The notes under the pieces are model-generated. The model searched no databases. It was not told where the DNA came from and saw only the letters and a list, made by a program, of their open reading frames with translations. A stretch of DNA of 64,000 nt, taken from NCBI RefSeq assembly GCF_029525555.1, contig NZ_JAPDHZ010000004.1, positions 62,001 through 126,000 on the forward strand, given 5' to 3'. The DNA is from Cohnella ginsengisoli. Its GTDB lineage: Bacteria; Bacillota; Bacilli; Paenibacillales; Paenibacillaceae. The position numbers and the translations under genes are program-made. Positions 1 to 9,338 of this stretch are shown piece after piece (within the stretch, counting starts at the first letter, position 1; every line of letters starts with the position of its first letter).

Positions 1-1
1 G

Positions 2-1028
2 CATCACGCGCTGCCGGTCGTGCCGCACGGGCGCGATCGTCTGGATGCGGTGGAGCTCGTGCCTTTCCGGGCTGCCATCGCGGCCGGCGTCGACGCGATC
101 ATGACGGCGCATGTCGTTTTCCCGGCGTATGAGCCCGACGGCGTGCCGGCGACGCTGTCGAAGCGGATCCTGACGGGGGGTGCTGCGCGAGCGGCTCGGC
201 TTTGATGGCGTCGTCGTCACAGACTGCCTGGAGATGAACGCCATTTCGGAAACGATCGGCGTCGCAAGGGGGGCGGTCGAGGCCGTCAAAGGAGGCGCGG
301 ACCTGATCCTCGTGAGCCATCGGCTCGATCGGCAGATCTCGGCGCTCGAAGCAGTGTACGAGGCCGTGCTGGCGGGCGAAATCCCCGCGTCCCGCATCGA
401 CGAAGCCGTCCGGCGCGTCTGGTCGCTGAAGGAGAAGCGCGGGCTGTTCGCTGGTACGTCGGCTGCGGCGCCGGACGCCGCGCTGGCAGAAGCGGTGGCG
501 CGCAGATTGAGCGAACGAGCGGTGACGGTCGTGAAAGGCGCGGAGCGGCTGCCGCTCCGTGCCGACGGCCGGACGCTGGTCGTCTGGACGGAAGCCCGCA
601 CGAGCACGGAGGTCGTCGAGGCGGTCGAACAGAGCTGGACGCTCGGCGCGGCGCTTAGCGGAGGAGTGGTGGACGTAACCGAAATCGCGATCGGTCTCGA
701 ACCGACGGAGGCGGAAAAGAACGAAGTGACGTCGTCAGCCGTGGCTGCGGAAAGCATCGTGTTCTGCTCCTACGATGCGGGCTTCTACCCCGGGCAGGCG
801 GCACTCATTCGGGTGCTGCATGAATCGGCCGAGGCGGCGGGCCGGACGTTCGTCCTGGCGTCCTTGCGTACGCCGTACGATCTGCTTGAGGTTCCGGCGG
901 TTCCCGTATATATTTGCGCATACGAGAACAAGCCGTCGATGATGTCGGCTTTAGCGGGCGTATTGACCGGCAGGCTGCCTGCCGTCGGACGGCTGCCGGT
1001 AACGATCGGCGATTACCCTTGTTTCTGA
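2..1028 (+). CDS. nagZ: Glycoside hydrolase family 3, NagZ-type beta-N-acetylglucosaminidase (5' end outside window, frame broken)
   Basis: Cell-wall recycling glycosidase that releases N-acetylglucosamine from muropeptides; in Bacillota it usually acts outside the membrane. The reading frame is already open at base 2 (HHALPVVPHGRDRLD), inside the catalytic barrel, so the N-terminus lies to the left. GFDGVVVTDCLEMNAI holds the expected nucleophile Asp (codon 222-224). A C-terminal domain follows from about base 480, as in the long Bacillus-type NagZ. The frame breaks in six G at 175-180; dropping one G joins SKRILTG to VLRERLGFDG, so this is one gene carrying an indel. A terminator follows 20 bases after the stop. 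Confidence 0.85.
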
Positions 1029-1047
1029 CCGATCTTCTTTATTATGC

Positions 1048-1090
1048 GAAGCCGCCGTTCAGCCTCAGCGCTGACGGCGGCTTCTTGCTT
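1048..1090 (+). terminator. Rho-independent terminator after nagZ
   Basis: An 11-bp stem (GAAGCCGCCGT pairing with ACGGCGGCTTC) with further CAGC/GCTG pairing inside the loop, followed by TTGCTT. The T tract is weak, but the site lies directly after the nagZ stop and before the next promoter. Confidence 0.65.
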
Positions 1091-1120
1091 AGACCCGCCT
1101 GTCGCGGGTCATGGGGGGTT

Positions 1121-1150
1121 TCGCCTCGGCGTTCGAGTCTATGTTATAAT
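1121..1150 (+). promoter_or_regulatory. Probable sigma-A promoter for the capA-like gene
   Basis: A perfect TATAAT at 1145-1150 sits about 37 bases before the start codon. The best -35 at 18-base spacing is TCGCCT (1121-1126), a poor match, so the -10 box carries the call. Confidence 0.5.
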
Positions 1151-1186
1151 AACGGGCATTAAGCGATCGTCGGAGGTCTCATCTGA

Positions 1187-2539
1187 ATGCCTTATTCCCG
1201 TGTTCAATCCAAGCAAAAAGCCAAGCGGAAACGCCGCTTTCCGATCGTCGCCATCGCCGTGCTGGCCGTCGCGCTGATCGCGGCCGTAGGCGCGTATGCG
1301 GCATTCGTGGCGGGCAACGGGGACGGCGGCGCGTCGCCGCCGCCGGTCTCTTCCGCATCTTCGTCTGCCTCCGCGTCCGCGGGGCCGCAACCTTCCGGCG
1401 CTGCTGCCTCGCCGGCCGAATCGTCCGAGCCTGCGGAGACGCCCGATTCAGCCCCTACGTCCGAACCGGACGACGAAGGGCAAGGGGAGCCGTCGGACGA
1501 GGAGACGCCTGCAGCGCCTTCCCCGTCGACCGAAGCGCCTGCGGCCACGCCCGACGCAGGAACGGCTGAACCTAGCGATTCGGCGCCATCGGGCGCATCC
1601 GTCTCGCTTGCCTTCGTCGGCGATATTTTGCCGGCGTCGACCGTCGGCAAGCTGATCGAGCAATACGGCGTGGACTATCCGTTCAAGCTGGCAAAGCCGT
1701 TGTTGGAGTCGGCCGATATCGCGGCCGGCAACCTGGAGGCGCCGATCACGACGCGCGGCACGCCCGCCGAGAACAAGCAATACGTATTCAAGGGTAAGCC
1801 GGAATACCTGGCCGGACTCAAAAACGCCGGGCTGGACGTCGTCAGCCTCGCCAACAACCATACGCTCGATCAGGGCTGGGAGGGTCTGAGCGACACGATG
1901 GACGCGCTCGACGACATCAAGCTCAAGCATATGGGTTCGGGCGCGGACGACAAAGAAGCGTTCGAGCCCGTCTATATCGAGCATAACGGCATCACGGTCG
2001 CCTATATCGGCGTCTCCAACGTCGTGCCGGACGGCTCGTGGAAGGCGGGCCCCGATCATCCCGGCGTCGCCGAGACTTACGATACGACCCGTGCCGTGGC
2101 TACGGTCAAGAAAGCGCGCGAGCTCGCGGATATCGTCGTCGTGATGGTCCATTGGGGCAATGAGCGCGCGGATACCCCCAAGGACGCGCAGTTTAACGTC
2201 GGCCATACGCTGATCGACGCGGGCGCCGACCTGATCGTCGGCAGCCATCCCCATGTGCTGCAAGGCTTTGAGGCTTACAAGGGCAAGTGGATCGCCTACA
2301 GCTTGGGTAATTTCGTTTTTACGACGAAGCAGGCGTATTCCAAGACGCAGGATACCGGCGTGCTAACCGCGACTTGCACGGCGGACGGCAAGTGCCGGCT
2401 CAAGTTCGATCCGATGTACGCCAAGGCTTCGCAGCCCGGTCCGATGGCGCCTGAACAAGCCGAAGCGCTGCTGGCCAGGCTGAGTAAGGTATCGTACGGC
2501 GCGAGCGTCGATTCGAAGGGCCGCATTACGGCTAAGTAA
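1187..2539 (+). CDS. CapA/PgsA-family metallophosphatase-fold protein, membrane anchored
   Basis: 450 residues. A basic N-terminus and one membrane segment (about residues 20-45) are followed by a low-complexity Ser/Ala/Pro/Glu linker (about 46-140), then a CapA domain. The domain shows the family motifs in order: FVGDI, GNLEAP, SLANNHTLDQG, MVHWGNE, GSHPHVLQG and YSLGNF. Family members belong to poly-gamma-glutamate or capsule systems, but no pgsB or pgsC homologue lies nearby, so a stand-alone surface role is more likely and the substrate is unknown. The start is set by GGAGG nine bases before the ATG. The catalytic domain is probably extracytoplasmic, held away from the membrane by the linker. 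Confidence 0.85.
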   Translation: MPYSRVQSKQKAKRKRRFPIVAIAVLAVALIAAVGAYAAFVAGNGDGGASPPPVSSASSSASASAGPQPSGAAASPAESSEPAETPDSAPTSEPDDEGQGEPSDEETPAAPSPSTEAPAATPDAGTAEPSDSAPSGASVSLAFVGDILPASTVGKLIEQYGVDYPFKLAKPLLESADIAAGNLEAPITTRGTPAENKQYVFKGKPEYLAGLKNAGLDVVSLANNHTLDQGWEGLSDTMDALDDIKLKHMGSGADDKEAFEPVYIEHNGITVAYIGVSNVVPDGSWKAGPDHPGVAETYDTTRAVATVKKARELADIVVVMVHWGNERADTPKDAQFNVGHTLIDAGADLIVGSHPHVLQGFEAYKGKWIAYSLGNFVFTTKQAYSKTQDTGVLTATCTADGKCRLKFDPMYAKASQPGPMAPEQAEALLARLSKVSYGASVDSKGRITAK

Positions 2540-2568
2540 AAGGAGCACGGAAAGAAAGGACGAATCGC

Positions 2569-3315
2569 ATGAATGTGACCGAAAAGGCAGCCCTGCATCC
2601 GTGCGTCGCGCATCGCGGCTGGTCCGGCGCCGCCCCGGAGAACACGATGGCCGCGTTCAGGCTGGCGCTCAGCGAGCCTGCGGTCCAGCGGATCGAGCTG
2701 GACGTGCATCTGTCGAAGGACGAGGTGCCTGTCGTGATTCACGACGCGTCGCTCAAGCGAACGACAGGCGTCAAGGCCAGGGTAAGAGACAAGACCGCGG
2801 CCGAGCTGGCCGCGCTCGATGCCGGCAGCTGGTTCCACCGCATGTATGCGGGCGAAGGGATTCCGGCTTTATCGCAAGTACTCGAGCTCACGCGAGGCAG
2901 ATGCAGGCTTAACATCGAACTGAAGGACGGGGAGCCAGACAAAGACCTGCTCGCGCGCAAGGTGGGAGAGCTGCTGCAGGCGCATGAACGCGAGGAGGAT
3001 TCGATTTTGACGTCCTTCGATCATGCGCTGCTGCTCGCCGCGAGACGCCATGCGCCGCGCACGCGGACCGGGCTCATCCTGGACAAGCGGCCGTCCAACA
3101 TCGCGGCCGTCCTCGATTCGCTCGGCGCCAAGGTGCTATCGCTTAACCACAAGTACGTAAACGTCGCGCTGCTCGCGCAGACCGAAGCCGCCGGCATCGA
3201 GGTCATGGCTTGGACGGTGAACGAGCAGCGGGACTTGAACAAGCTGGCGACCTATGCGCAATCTTTTCAGCTCTGCACGAATTACCCGGACCGCTGGCTG
3301 GCGGCCGTTAGATAA
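2569..3315 (+). CDS. Glycerophosphodiester phosphodiesterase (GlpQ/UgpQ family)
   Basis: 248 residues, the usual length for the cytoplasmic UgpQ-like form, with no signal peptide. Such enzymes split glycerophosphodiesters from phospholipid or teichoic acid turnover into glycerol-3-phosphate and an alcohol. VAHRGWSGAAPENTMAAF gives the catalytic His with the Glu-Asn, ELDVHLSKD gives the metal-binding Glu/Asp, and VVIHD the second His. ILTSFDH and VMAWTVN mark the later strands of the TIM barrel. It starts 30 bases after the CapA-like gene behind AAGGAG-type sites and is probably co-transcribed with it and with the hydrolase that follows 12 bases later. Confidence 0.88.
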   Translation: MNVTEKAALHPCVAHRGWSGAAPENTMAAFRLALSEPAVQRIELDVHLSKDEVPVVIHDASLKRTTGVKARVRDKTAAELAALDAGSWFHRMYAGEGIPALSQVLELTRGRCRLNIELKDGEPDKDLLARKVGELLQAHEREEDSILTSFDHALLLAARRHAPRTRTGLILDKRPSNIAAVLDSLGAKVLSLNHKYVNVALLAQTEAAGIEVMAWTVNEQRDLNKLATYAQSFQLCTNYPDRWLAAVR

Positions 3316-3327
3316 GGAGACAGCAGC

Positions 3328-3966
3328 ATGACGATTTCCAATACGGTCGATTGCCGCAATATTTACTGCGTCGGACGCAACTATCGCCTGCATGCCGCAG
3401 AGCTCGGCAACGCGGTGCCCGATTCGCCGATGATGTTCACGAAGCCTTCGCATGCCGCCGTGCGGCTTGACGGATCGACCGTTCAACTACCCGGCGATCG
3501 CGGCGCGGTTCATTATGAAGCCGAACTCGTCTGGCTCGCCGGAAGGCATTATGAGCCGGGCATCGCGCTGCACGAACTGTATTCGCATTTCACCGTCGGC
3601 CTCGACCTGACGCTGCGCGACGTGCAAGACGAGTTGAAGGCAAAAGGTTACCCGTGGCTCGCGGCCAAGGGCTTCCGACATTCGGCGCCGCTGGGTCGCT
3701 GGCTCTCCTACGAGGCAGAAGCGGAAAAGCAGGGGCGGACTTTCGCCATGCGGTTGAACGGCAAAGAGGTTCAGCGGGGCGACGCGAACGACATGGTGTT
3801 CGACCTCCCCGCGCTGACCGCGCATGTCGGCGGCCTGTATGGGATCGGCCCCGGCGATCTGCTCTTCACGGGGACGCCGGCGGGCGTAGGCCGTCTATCC
3901 GACGGCGACGAGGTCGAGGTTCTGTGGGGCGACGATACGATCGGCACAGGCACGTTCCGCCTTTAG
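3328..3966 (+). CDS. Fumarylacetoacetate hydrolase (FAH) fold protein
   Basis: 212 residues, the size of single-domain FAH proteins such as fumarylpyruvate hydrolases and oxaloacetate decarboxylases. Motifs seen are VGRNY near the N-terminus, MMFTKPSHA, HYEAELV (metal-binding Glu residues), GLDLTLRDVQ, KGFRHSAPLG and the end signature LLFTGTPAGVG. The metal-dependent reaction type (C-C cleavage or decarboxylation of acyl pyruvates) follows from the family; the substrate cannot be read from sequence. Start follows AAGGAGACAGCAGC. It is the last gene before a strong terminator. Confidence 0.85.
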   Translation: MTISNTVDCRNIYCVGRNYRLHAAELGNAVPDSPMMFTKPSHAAVRLDGSTVQLPGDRGAVHYEAELVWLAGRHYEPGIALHELYSHFTVGLDLTLRDVQDELKAKGYPWLAAKGFRHSAPLGRWLSYEAEAEKQGRTFAMRLNGKEVQRGDANDMVFDLPALTAHVGGLYGIGPGDLLFTGTPAGVGRLSDGDEVEVLWGDDTIGTGTFRL

Positions 3967-3992
3967 CCCGACCGCAATCAAGCTTAATTAAG

Positions 3993-4048
3993 AAGGACGC
4001 GAATCTGGACGAAGGCCGCATGCGGGCTCGTCCGGACGCGTCCTTTTT
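3993..4048 (+). terminator. Rho-independent terminator after the FAH gene
   Basis: AAGGACGCG at 3993 pairs with CGCGTCCTT at about 4037-4045 and runs into TTTTT. A second inner pairing (TGGACGA with TCGTCC) lies within the loop. Confidence 0.75.
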
Positions 4049-4102
4049 GACTGCCATTAGCCTACTATAGGATTGTATCCCCCCGGTTAGGGGTTTGGCG
4101 TC

Positions 4103-4131
4103 CTTACATACCGGCCGATTCATTCTACAAT
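4103..4131 (+). promoter_or_regulatory. Probable sigma-A promoter of the ABC sugar importer operon
   Basis: CTTACA (4103-4108), a 17-base spacer and TACAAT (4126-4131), 40 bases before the substrate-binding protein start. It lies just after the preceding terminator, so it defines a new operon. Confidence 0.6.
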
Positions 4132-4171
4132 GAAGAAGTCAAAGCAAACCAAACCTTGGGAGGGTCAACGA

Positions 4172-5599
4172 GTGAAAAAGAAATGGACTTCCGTATTGGC
4201 TGCATCGGTCGCCATGTCAGCCGTGCTGGCAGGGTGCGGCGGGAACAACGACAACAACAACGGCGCCGCGTCTCCTTCGGCAAGCGAATCCGCCAGCCCC
4301 AGCGCATCGGCTTCGGCATCCGCTTCCGCGTCCCCGTCCGCCAGCGCTTCCGAACCGGCGAAGGTCGAGAACTTCACGGTTTCCCTCCGTCACATTCAGA
4401 TCGGCGAACCGCAAAAGTTCCGCAAAGCGATCCTCGACGACGTCGTCAAAAAGACGGAAAGCGAAGTGCCGGGCCTGAAGTTCGAGCTGGACGGCGTCGA
4501 AGACAGCGTCAATCGCTTCACGAAGCTGCCGGCCGAGATGGCCGCGGGCAATCCGCCTAAAGTATTCTCCTTGTTCGGCGGCGCGGGCGACGCGCAGAAG
4601 TACGCCAAAGCCGGCCGTCTGCTCGACCTGACCCCGATCTTGGGCGAGCTGGGCATCAAAGACAAGTTCCTGAACGTGCTCGACTCCTTCTCCGTAGACG
4701 GCAAGGTGTACGGACTGCCGATCGGCGGCAACACCGAAGGCATTTTCTACAATACCGATTTGTTTGCGAAATACAACCTGAATCCGCCGACCACGTGGGA
4801 CGATCTCGTCAAAGCCGCCGACACGCTGGCGCAAAACAAGATCACGCCGTTCGCCGTCGGTTCCAAGGGCGCTTGGGTGCCCAACATGCTCGTGAATACG
4901 CTGATCGGCCGCGTCGCGGGCGAAGCCGCCATTCCGGGCTTCAAATCCGGCGAAGCCAAGTGGAACTCCCCGGACGTCGTGGCCGCATATCAGCTGTACG
5001 CCGACTGGGAAAAGAAGGGCTACTTCACGAAAGGCGAGCTGGGCAAGGAGTACGGCGACATGCTGAACGATTTCGTCGCGGGCAAAGCCGGTATGATGTT
5101 CGACGGCTCCTGGCGGAACTCCGCGTTTAAGAACGACGCGGTCGGCGCGGCGATCGCAGGCAAGGTGGCTTACGTAGCGCTCCCGGCCGTCCCGAACGGC
5201 AAGGGCGACCAGACGGCCGTCAACGCTAACTACGGCGAAGGCTATGGCTTCTCCGCAGACCTTAACGACAACGAGCTTGCCGCAGTCAAAGCATTCATCA
5301 AAAACATGTATTCCGACGAAATGCAGCTTCGCGGCCTGCTCGAAGACGGCGTCCTGCCTTCGATGCAGCTGTCCGACGCGTCCATCGCGCAAGTGACGGA
5401 CCCGCTGCTCAAGCAAGTGCTCGACGTGCTGAAGTCCGCCGGCAAGACGTTCCCGCACTTCGACTCCGTCGTGCAATCCAAGGTGTACACCGAGACCGAG
5501 ACGCAGCTGCAGAAGCTCATCGCAGGCAAGGCGAAGCCGCAGCAAGTCGGCGACGCCATCCAAAAAGTGCAAGACGCGGAAAACGCCTCCGCAAAGTAA
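4172..5599 (+). CDS. ABC sugar transporter substrate-binding lipoprotein (family 1)
   Basis: 475 residues from a GTG start 7 bases after GGGAGGG; an upstream in-frame ATG at 4130 lacks a site and would bury the signal peptide. MKKKWTSVLAASVAMSAVLAGCGG is a clear lipoprotein signal with an LAGC lipobox. A Ser-Ala-Pro repeat linker (about residues 30-65) precedes the solute-binding fold, with NTEGIFYNTDLF, PTTWDDLVKAA and FDGSWRNSAF typical of the extracellular sugar-binding family. The protein captures sugar outside the membrane and hands it to the two permeases encoded next. No ATPase gene is present; such importers usually share a general MsmX/UgpC-type ATPase. The ligand is unknown. Confidence 0.9.
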   Translation: MKKKWTSVLAASVAMSAVLAGCGGNNDNNNGAASPSASESASPSASASASASASPSASASEPAKVENFTVSLRHIQIGEPQKFRKAILDDVVKKTESEVPGLKFELDGVEDSVNRFTKLPAEMAAGNPPKVFSLFGGAGDAQKYAKAGRLLDLTPILGELGIKDKFLNVLDSFSVDGKVYGLPIGGNTEGIFYNTDLFAKYNLNPPTTWDDLVKAADTLAQNKITPFAVGSKGAWVPNMLVNTLIGRVAGEAAIPGFKSGEAKWNSPDVVAAYQLYADWEKKGYFTKGELGKEYGDMLNDFVAGKAGMMFDGSWRNSAFKNDAVGAAIAGKVAYVALPAVPNGKGDQTAVNANYGEGYGFSADLNDNELAAVKAFIKNMYSDEMQLRGLLEDGVLPSMQLSDASIAQVTDPLLKQVLDVLKSAGKTFPHFDSVVQSKVYTETETQLQKLIAGKAKPQQVGDAIQKVQDAENASAK

Positions 5600-5620
5600 G
5601 CCGCCGGCCGAAGCGAACGA

Positions 5621-5654
5621 GAAGCGCAGCCCGCCCAGCGTAGGCGGCGCTTTC
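5621..5654 (+). terminator. Attenuator-like hairpin between binding protein and permease genes
   Basis: GAAGCGC pairs with GCGCTTTC and CGCC with GGCG inside. The T tract is short (TTTCTCT), so partial read-through is expected, which fits a binding protein made in excess of its permeases. Confidence 0.4.
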
Positions 5655-5689
5655 TCTATACCAATGAAGACGGCTGGGGAGGATCCGGA

Positions 5690-6572
5690 ATGAAAACTAC
5701 GCTAAAAAATCCCTATGTCTACATGCTTTTCGTAATTCCAACCGTAGCGATGTATTTTTTTGTTCTTTATTTATCCGACGATCACGTCGTTCGTGTTCGG
5801 CTTCACCGACTGGGACGGACTGAACGCCAGGCAGTTCATCGGCTTGGATAACTTCGTCAATGCCTTCAAAGACGCCGAGTTCCGCAGCTCGATCTGGAAC
5901 AACCTGATCATTTTGCTGTTTTCCTGCTGCATCCAGGTGCCGCTCATCGTCGTTTTTTCGCTGCTCATCAGCAACGTCAAGCGATTCCAGGGCTTCTACA
6001 AGACGACCGTTTTCATGCCGTCCATACTTTCGACCTCGATCATCGGGATCCTTTGGGGCTATATTTACGATCCGGACGTGGGACTGCTTAATAACTTTTT
6101 GAACCTATTCGGCATCGAACCGATCTACTGGCTGGCCGAGCCTAAGTGGGCGATGTTCTCGATCCTGCTGACGAACGCCTGGCAGTGGATGGGCTTCTAT
6201 ATCGTACTGATTCTGGCCGCCATCCTCGGCATCCCCAAAGACATCGACGAAGCCGCGATGATCGACGGGGCGACCGGCGTCCAGCGTGCCTGGTATCTGA
6301 CCGTTCCGCTGATCCGGCCGATCATCAACGTCGTCATCATGCTGTCGATCGCGGGCGCGCTGCGCGTCGTCGACATCGTCCTCGTCATGACCGGCGGCGG
6401 TCCCGCGGGCAGCACCGAGGTCATGGCCTCGTACATGGTCAACAAGGCGATCAAGTACGGCGATTACGGCTACGGTTCCGCACTCTCCATCATCATCTTC
6501 GTCATCGCGCTCATCCTCACCGCGCTGTATCAGCTGCTCATCGCGAGAAGACAGGAAAGGATTGAGTTCTGA
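5690..6572 (+). CDS. ABC sugar transporter permease, MalF/UgpA type (frame broken)
   Basis: About 293 residues once rejoined; one of two membrane subunits of the sugar importer. The ATG at 5690 follows GGGAGGATCC. The N-terminal helix reads into FVIPTVAMYF and then continues as LFFIYPTITSFVFGFTDW if one T is removed from the seven T at 5755-5761. The cytoplasmic EAA loop, DEAAMIDGATGVQRAW, which docks to the ATPase, is intact. Stop and the next start overlap (TGATG), indicating translational coupling with the second permease. Confidence 0.88.
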
Positions 6573-7403
6573 TGCCGGTCGCCGTCAAAAAAATCCATTC
6601 CGCACTTCTTCATGATCATCTACGTCGTCATCATTCTCGTACCGTTCCTGTTCGTGCTGTTTTCCTCGCTCAAGGCCAACAATACGGAGATCGCGCTACA
6701 CCCGTTCGGCCTGCCGAAAACCTGGGTATTCGAGAATTACAAGGAAGCCTGGGTCAAGGCGAAAATCAGCGTCTACTTCTTCAACAGCTTGTACCTGGCC
6801 GCCAGCGCGGCGGTAGTCGGCGTCCTTATGGCCGCCGCTACGGCATTCGCCATGGCGCGGATGAAGCTGACCCGGATCAGCAAATGGATCTATCAGCTCG
6901 TGCTTGTCGGCATGCTGATTCCCGGCAACGTGCTGTTTATCGCGCAATACTTCCTGGTCCGCGACCTTCACATCCTCGATACGCACTGGGCGCTGTTCTT
7001 GCCTTACACGGCAGGCGCGCTGCCGTTCAGCGTACTGCTGCTCGTCGCCTTCATGCACAACATCCCGCACGAGCTGGAGGAGGCCGCGACGATCGACGGC
7101 ATGGGCGCGATCCGGATGTTCTGGAAGATCATCCTGCCGCTTACGATTCCGGCGCTCGTCACCGTCTTCATCGTGAACTTCCTGGGCAACTGGAACGAGT
7201 ACCTGCTCGCCAACTTCTTCATCAGCCGCGATGCGCTGCGCACGCTGCCTACGGGCATGGTCGGCTTCCGCGACGCGTTCCAGACGAACTATGCGCTCGT
7301 CTGCACGGGCATCGTGTTCAGCGTGCTGCCTGTGCTTCTCTTGTATTCGTTCCTGCAGCGGCAGATTATCGAAGGCCTGACCGCGGGCAGCGTCAAGGGC
7401 TGA
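6572..7403 (+). CDS. ABC sugar transporter permease, MalG/UgpE type (frame broken)
   Basis: About 276 residues after correction. The ATG overlaps the preceding stop. The first codons (MPVAVKK) leave frame in seven A at 6587-6593; with six A they run on as SIPHFFMIIYVVIILVPFLF, the first membrane helix. The EAA motif EEAATIDGMGAIRMF and the closing GLTAGSVKG are standard for MalG-type subunits. This completes the binding protein-permease-permease operon. A string of heptamer repeats begins exactly at the stop codon. Confidence 0.88.
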
Positions 7404-7441
7404 AGCCTGATGCCTGAAGCCTGAAGCCTGATGCCTGAACC
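7401..7441 (+). repeat. Tandem heptamer TGAAGCC/TGATGCC
   Basis: About six consecutive 7-base units of TGA(A/T)GCC start with the permease stop codon. Because 7 is not a multiple of 3, the TGA in each unit places stops in all three forward frames. No terminator is visible, and the next gene starts 88 bases later. Confidence 0.8.
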
Positions 7442-7528
7442 GACTGGCTTGGCTCATCCAACAGCGCTATCGATTTGCCTTCCGGCGCTCCGCTATGACA
7501 AAATGGGGGGGGACGGAGGTGAGCCGAC

Positions 7529-8065
7529 ATGACGACGCCAAACAAGGTTTATGCCTTGCCGCCGGTCGTTGACGCGCATTCGCGGATTCTTTTTCTGGGC
7601 AGCATGCCGGGGACGGCATCGCTCGCCGCGAGCCGCTATTACGGACATGCCCGCAACCACTTTTGGCCGATCCTCTACAGGCTTCACGGCGCAGGCGCGC
7701 CGGACGAGTCCTATGAGGATCGGCTTCGTTTTGCGTTGGTGCACGGCTGCGCGCTCTGGGATACGATCGCGGTCTGCGAGCGGGAGGGGAGTCTGGATGC
7801 CGATATCCGGGAGGCCGAGCCGACGGATATTCCGGGTCTGCTGCGGGCTTACCCGAACATCGAGGTCATCGTATGCAACGGAGGGAAGTCATACGACACG
7901 CTGAACAAGTATCACGGAAAGGATCCGGAGGTGCGCAGGCGGACCGTGCTGAAGCTGCCTTCGACGAGTCCGATCCCGACGCGGCAGCATAAGGGACTCG
8001 AGGAGAAGGCCACGGCTTGGCTTGATGCGCTGGCGCCATTCGCGCAGCCGCGGCGGGATGCGTGA
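7529..8065 (+). CDS. DNA-deoxyinosine (hypoxanthine) glycosylase, uracil-DNA glycosylase superfamily family 6
   Basis: 178 residues. FLGSMPGTASL is the motif-1 form of the hypoxanthine-DNA glycosylase branch of the UDG fold; YYGHARNHFWPIL is its second signature and LPSTSPIPTR takes the place of the C-terminal motif. Enzymes of this branch remove deaminated adenine (hypoxanthine) from DNA rather than uracil. Start is the ATG at 7529, behind GGACGGAGGTGAG. The gene stands alone between the importer and the oppositely oriented HD-GYP gene, whose stop lies 5 bases beyond its own stop. Confidence 0.82.
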   Translation: MTTPNKVYALPPVVDAHSRILFLGSMPGTASLAASRYYGHARNHFWPILYRLHGAGAPDESYEDRLRFALVHGCALWDTIAVCEREGSLDADIREAEPTDIPGLLRAYPNIEVIVCNGGKSYDTLNKYHGKDPEVRRRTVLKLPSTSPIPTRQHKGLEEKATAWLDALAPFAQPRRDA

Positions 8066-8070
8066 GGCGA

Positions 8071-9201
8071 TTAACCGACTTCTTCGCTAAGCCGGTCGTT
8101 CAATCGGTCGCGGATATCGACCAAGTGGTCGAGCTTGTCGAAAAAGACGTCCACGACGGCGGGATCGAAGTGCCTTCCCCGTTCTTCGCGGAATAGCTTT
8201 TCGATGCGGTCGAGCGGCCAGGCAGCCTTATAAACGCGCTCTGCGCTAAGCGCATCGAACACGTCGGCAACGGCGGTGATCCGCCCGAAAATGTGGATGT
8301 CCTCGCCAGCGAGCCCGTTGGGGTAGCCGGTGCCGTCCCACTTCTCGTGATGCTGCTCCGCGATGATCGCGGCCGCGGCGAGCAGCTCGCGGCGCGAGCC
8401 CTTGAGCAGCTGGTGGCCGATCCGGGTGTGCGACTTGATGATGTCGTATTCCTCGTCGGTCAGCTTGCCCGGCTTGTTCAGCACGGCGTCGGGAATGGCC
8501 ACCTTGCCGATATCGTGCATCGGCGACACGTCGCGCAGCGTCTCGGCCTCGCGATCGGACAGCCCGTACGCCTTCGCCAGCACGTACGAATACTCGGCGA
8601 CGCGCCGAACGTGGTTGCCCGTCTCCTTGGACCGGATCTCGCCGATCTCGCCCATCGTGGAGATGATCTCGCGCTGCGTGTCCGCGATCTCTTGGTGCAG
8701 CATGACCGACTCCAGCGACTTGCCGGCATAGGAGGCGGCAAGCGACAGCAGGTTCATGTCGTAGTCCGTGAACTTGCCCGCTTCGGTCATTTTGTTGATC
8801 GCCTGATAGGCGCCGATCGTCTCGCCGTCGTTGTTCCTGAACGGAATCGTGATGATCGATTTGGTCTGGTAGCCCGTCTTGCGGTCGTTTTCTGCGTTGT
8901 GACGCGGATCGTGGCGGGCGTCCTCGATGACGACCGGTTCGCCGGTCGCGATGGCGTGCCCGACGAGGCCCGATCCGATGGGGATCCGGATTTCCTTGAC
9001 GCCGTGGGCGACCGTCGTGTACAGCTCGCCGCTTGCTTCGTCGATGAGCCAGACGGTGCAGCGATCGGCCACGATCATCTCGCGGCCCATATTGGCCATC
9101 AGCACGAGGACCTTGTCCAGCTTGGATTCGCTGGAGATCTTGGCCATATATTCGAATATAATGGTCAGCAATTGTTCGGACGACAAGTCCTTCCGCAGCA
9201 T
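8071..9201 (-). CDS. GAF domain / HD-GYP domain protein, probable cyclic-di-GMP phosphodiesterase
   Basis: 376 residues from the ATG at 9201, which follows GGGGAGTGGGATAGG; a longer frame to 9330 runs through the preceding terminator and is not believed. An N-terminal GAF sensor (about 30-165, TVWLIDEASGELYTTVAHG to the NKMTEAGKF region) is joined by a short helix to an HD-GYP domain (about 190-370). The domain has HDIGK, the long-form motif HHEKWDGTGYP and VADVFDAL, i.e. the residues expected for metal binding and c-di-GMP hydrolysis. There is no receiver domain or membrane segment, so it is a soluble enzyme sensing a small ligand. No cyclase gene lies nearby. Confidence 0.88.
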   Translation of the reverse strand: MLRKDLSSEQLLTIIFEYMAKISSESKLDKVLVLMANMGREMIVADRCTVWLIDEASGELYTTVAHGVKEIRIPIGSGLVGHAIATGEPVVIEDARHDPRHNAENDRKTGYQTKSIITIPFRNNDGETIGAYQAINKMTEAGKFTDYDMNLLSLAASYAGKSLESVMLHQEIADTQREIISTMGEIGEIRSKETGNHVRRVAEYSYVLAKAYGLSDREAETLRDVSPMHDIGKVAIPDAVLNKPGKLTDEEYDIIKSHTRIGHQLLKGSRRELLAAAAIIAEQHHEKWDGTGYPNGLAGEDIHIFGRITAVADVFDALSAERVYKAAWPLDRIEKLFREERGRHFDPAVVDVFFDKLDHLVDIRDRLNDRLSEEVG

Positions 9202-9284
9202 CCTATCCCACTCCCCGTCAACATTCCGTGTATCTATTCGTGTCGATAGGGCTCGATTCCTGCCGAGTTTTGGTTCGATAGTAT

Positions 9285-9316
9285 AAAAAAGAACACCCGC
9301 GATCGGCGGGCGTTCC
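9285..9316 (-). terminator. Rho-independent terminator after pepF
   Basis: On the minus strand GAACGCCCGC pairs with GCGGGTGTTC across a short loop and is followed by six T. It lies 23 bases past the corrected pepF stop and before the HD-GYP start. Confidence 0.8.
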
Positions 9317-9338
9317 AAAGGCGCATGCAATTTAGGTC

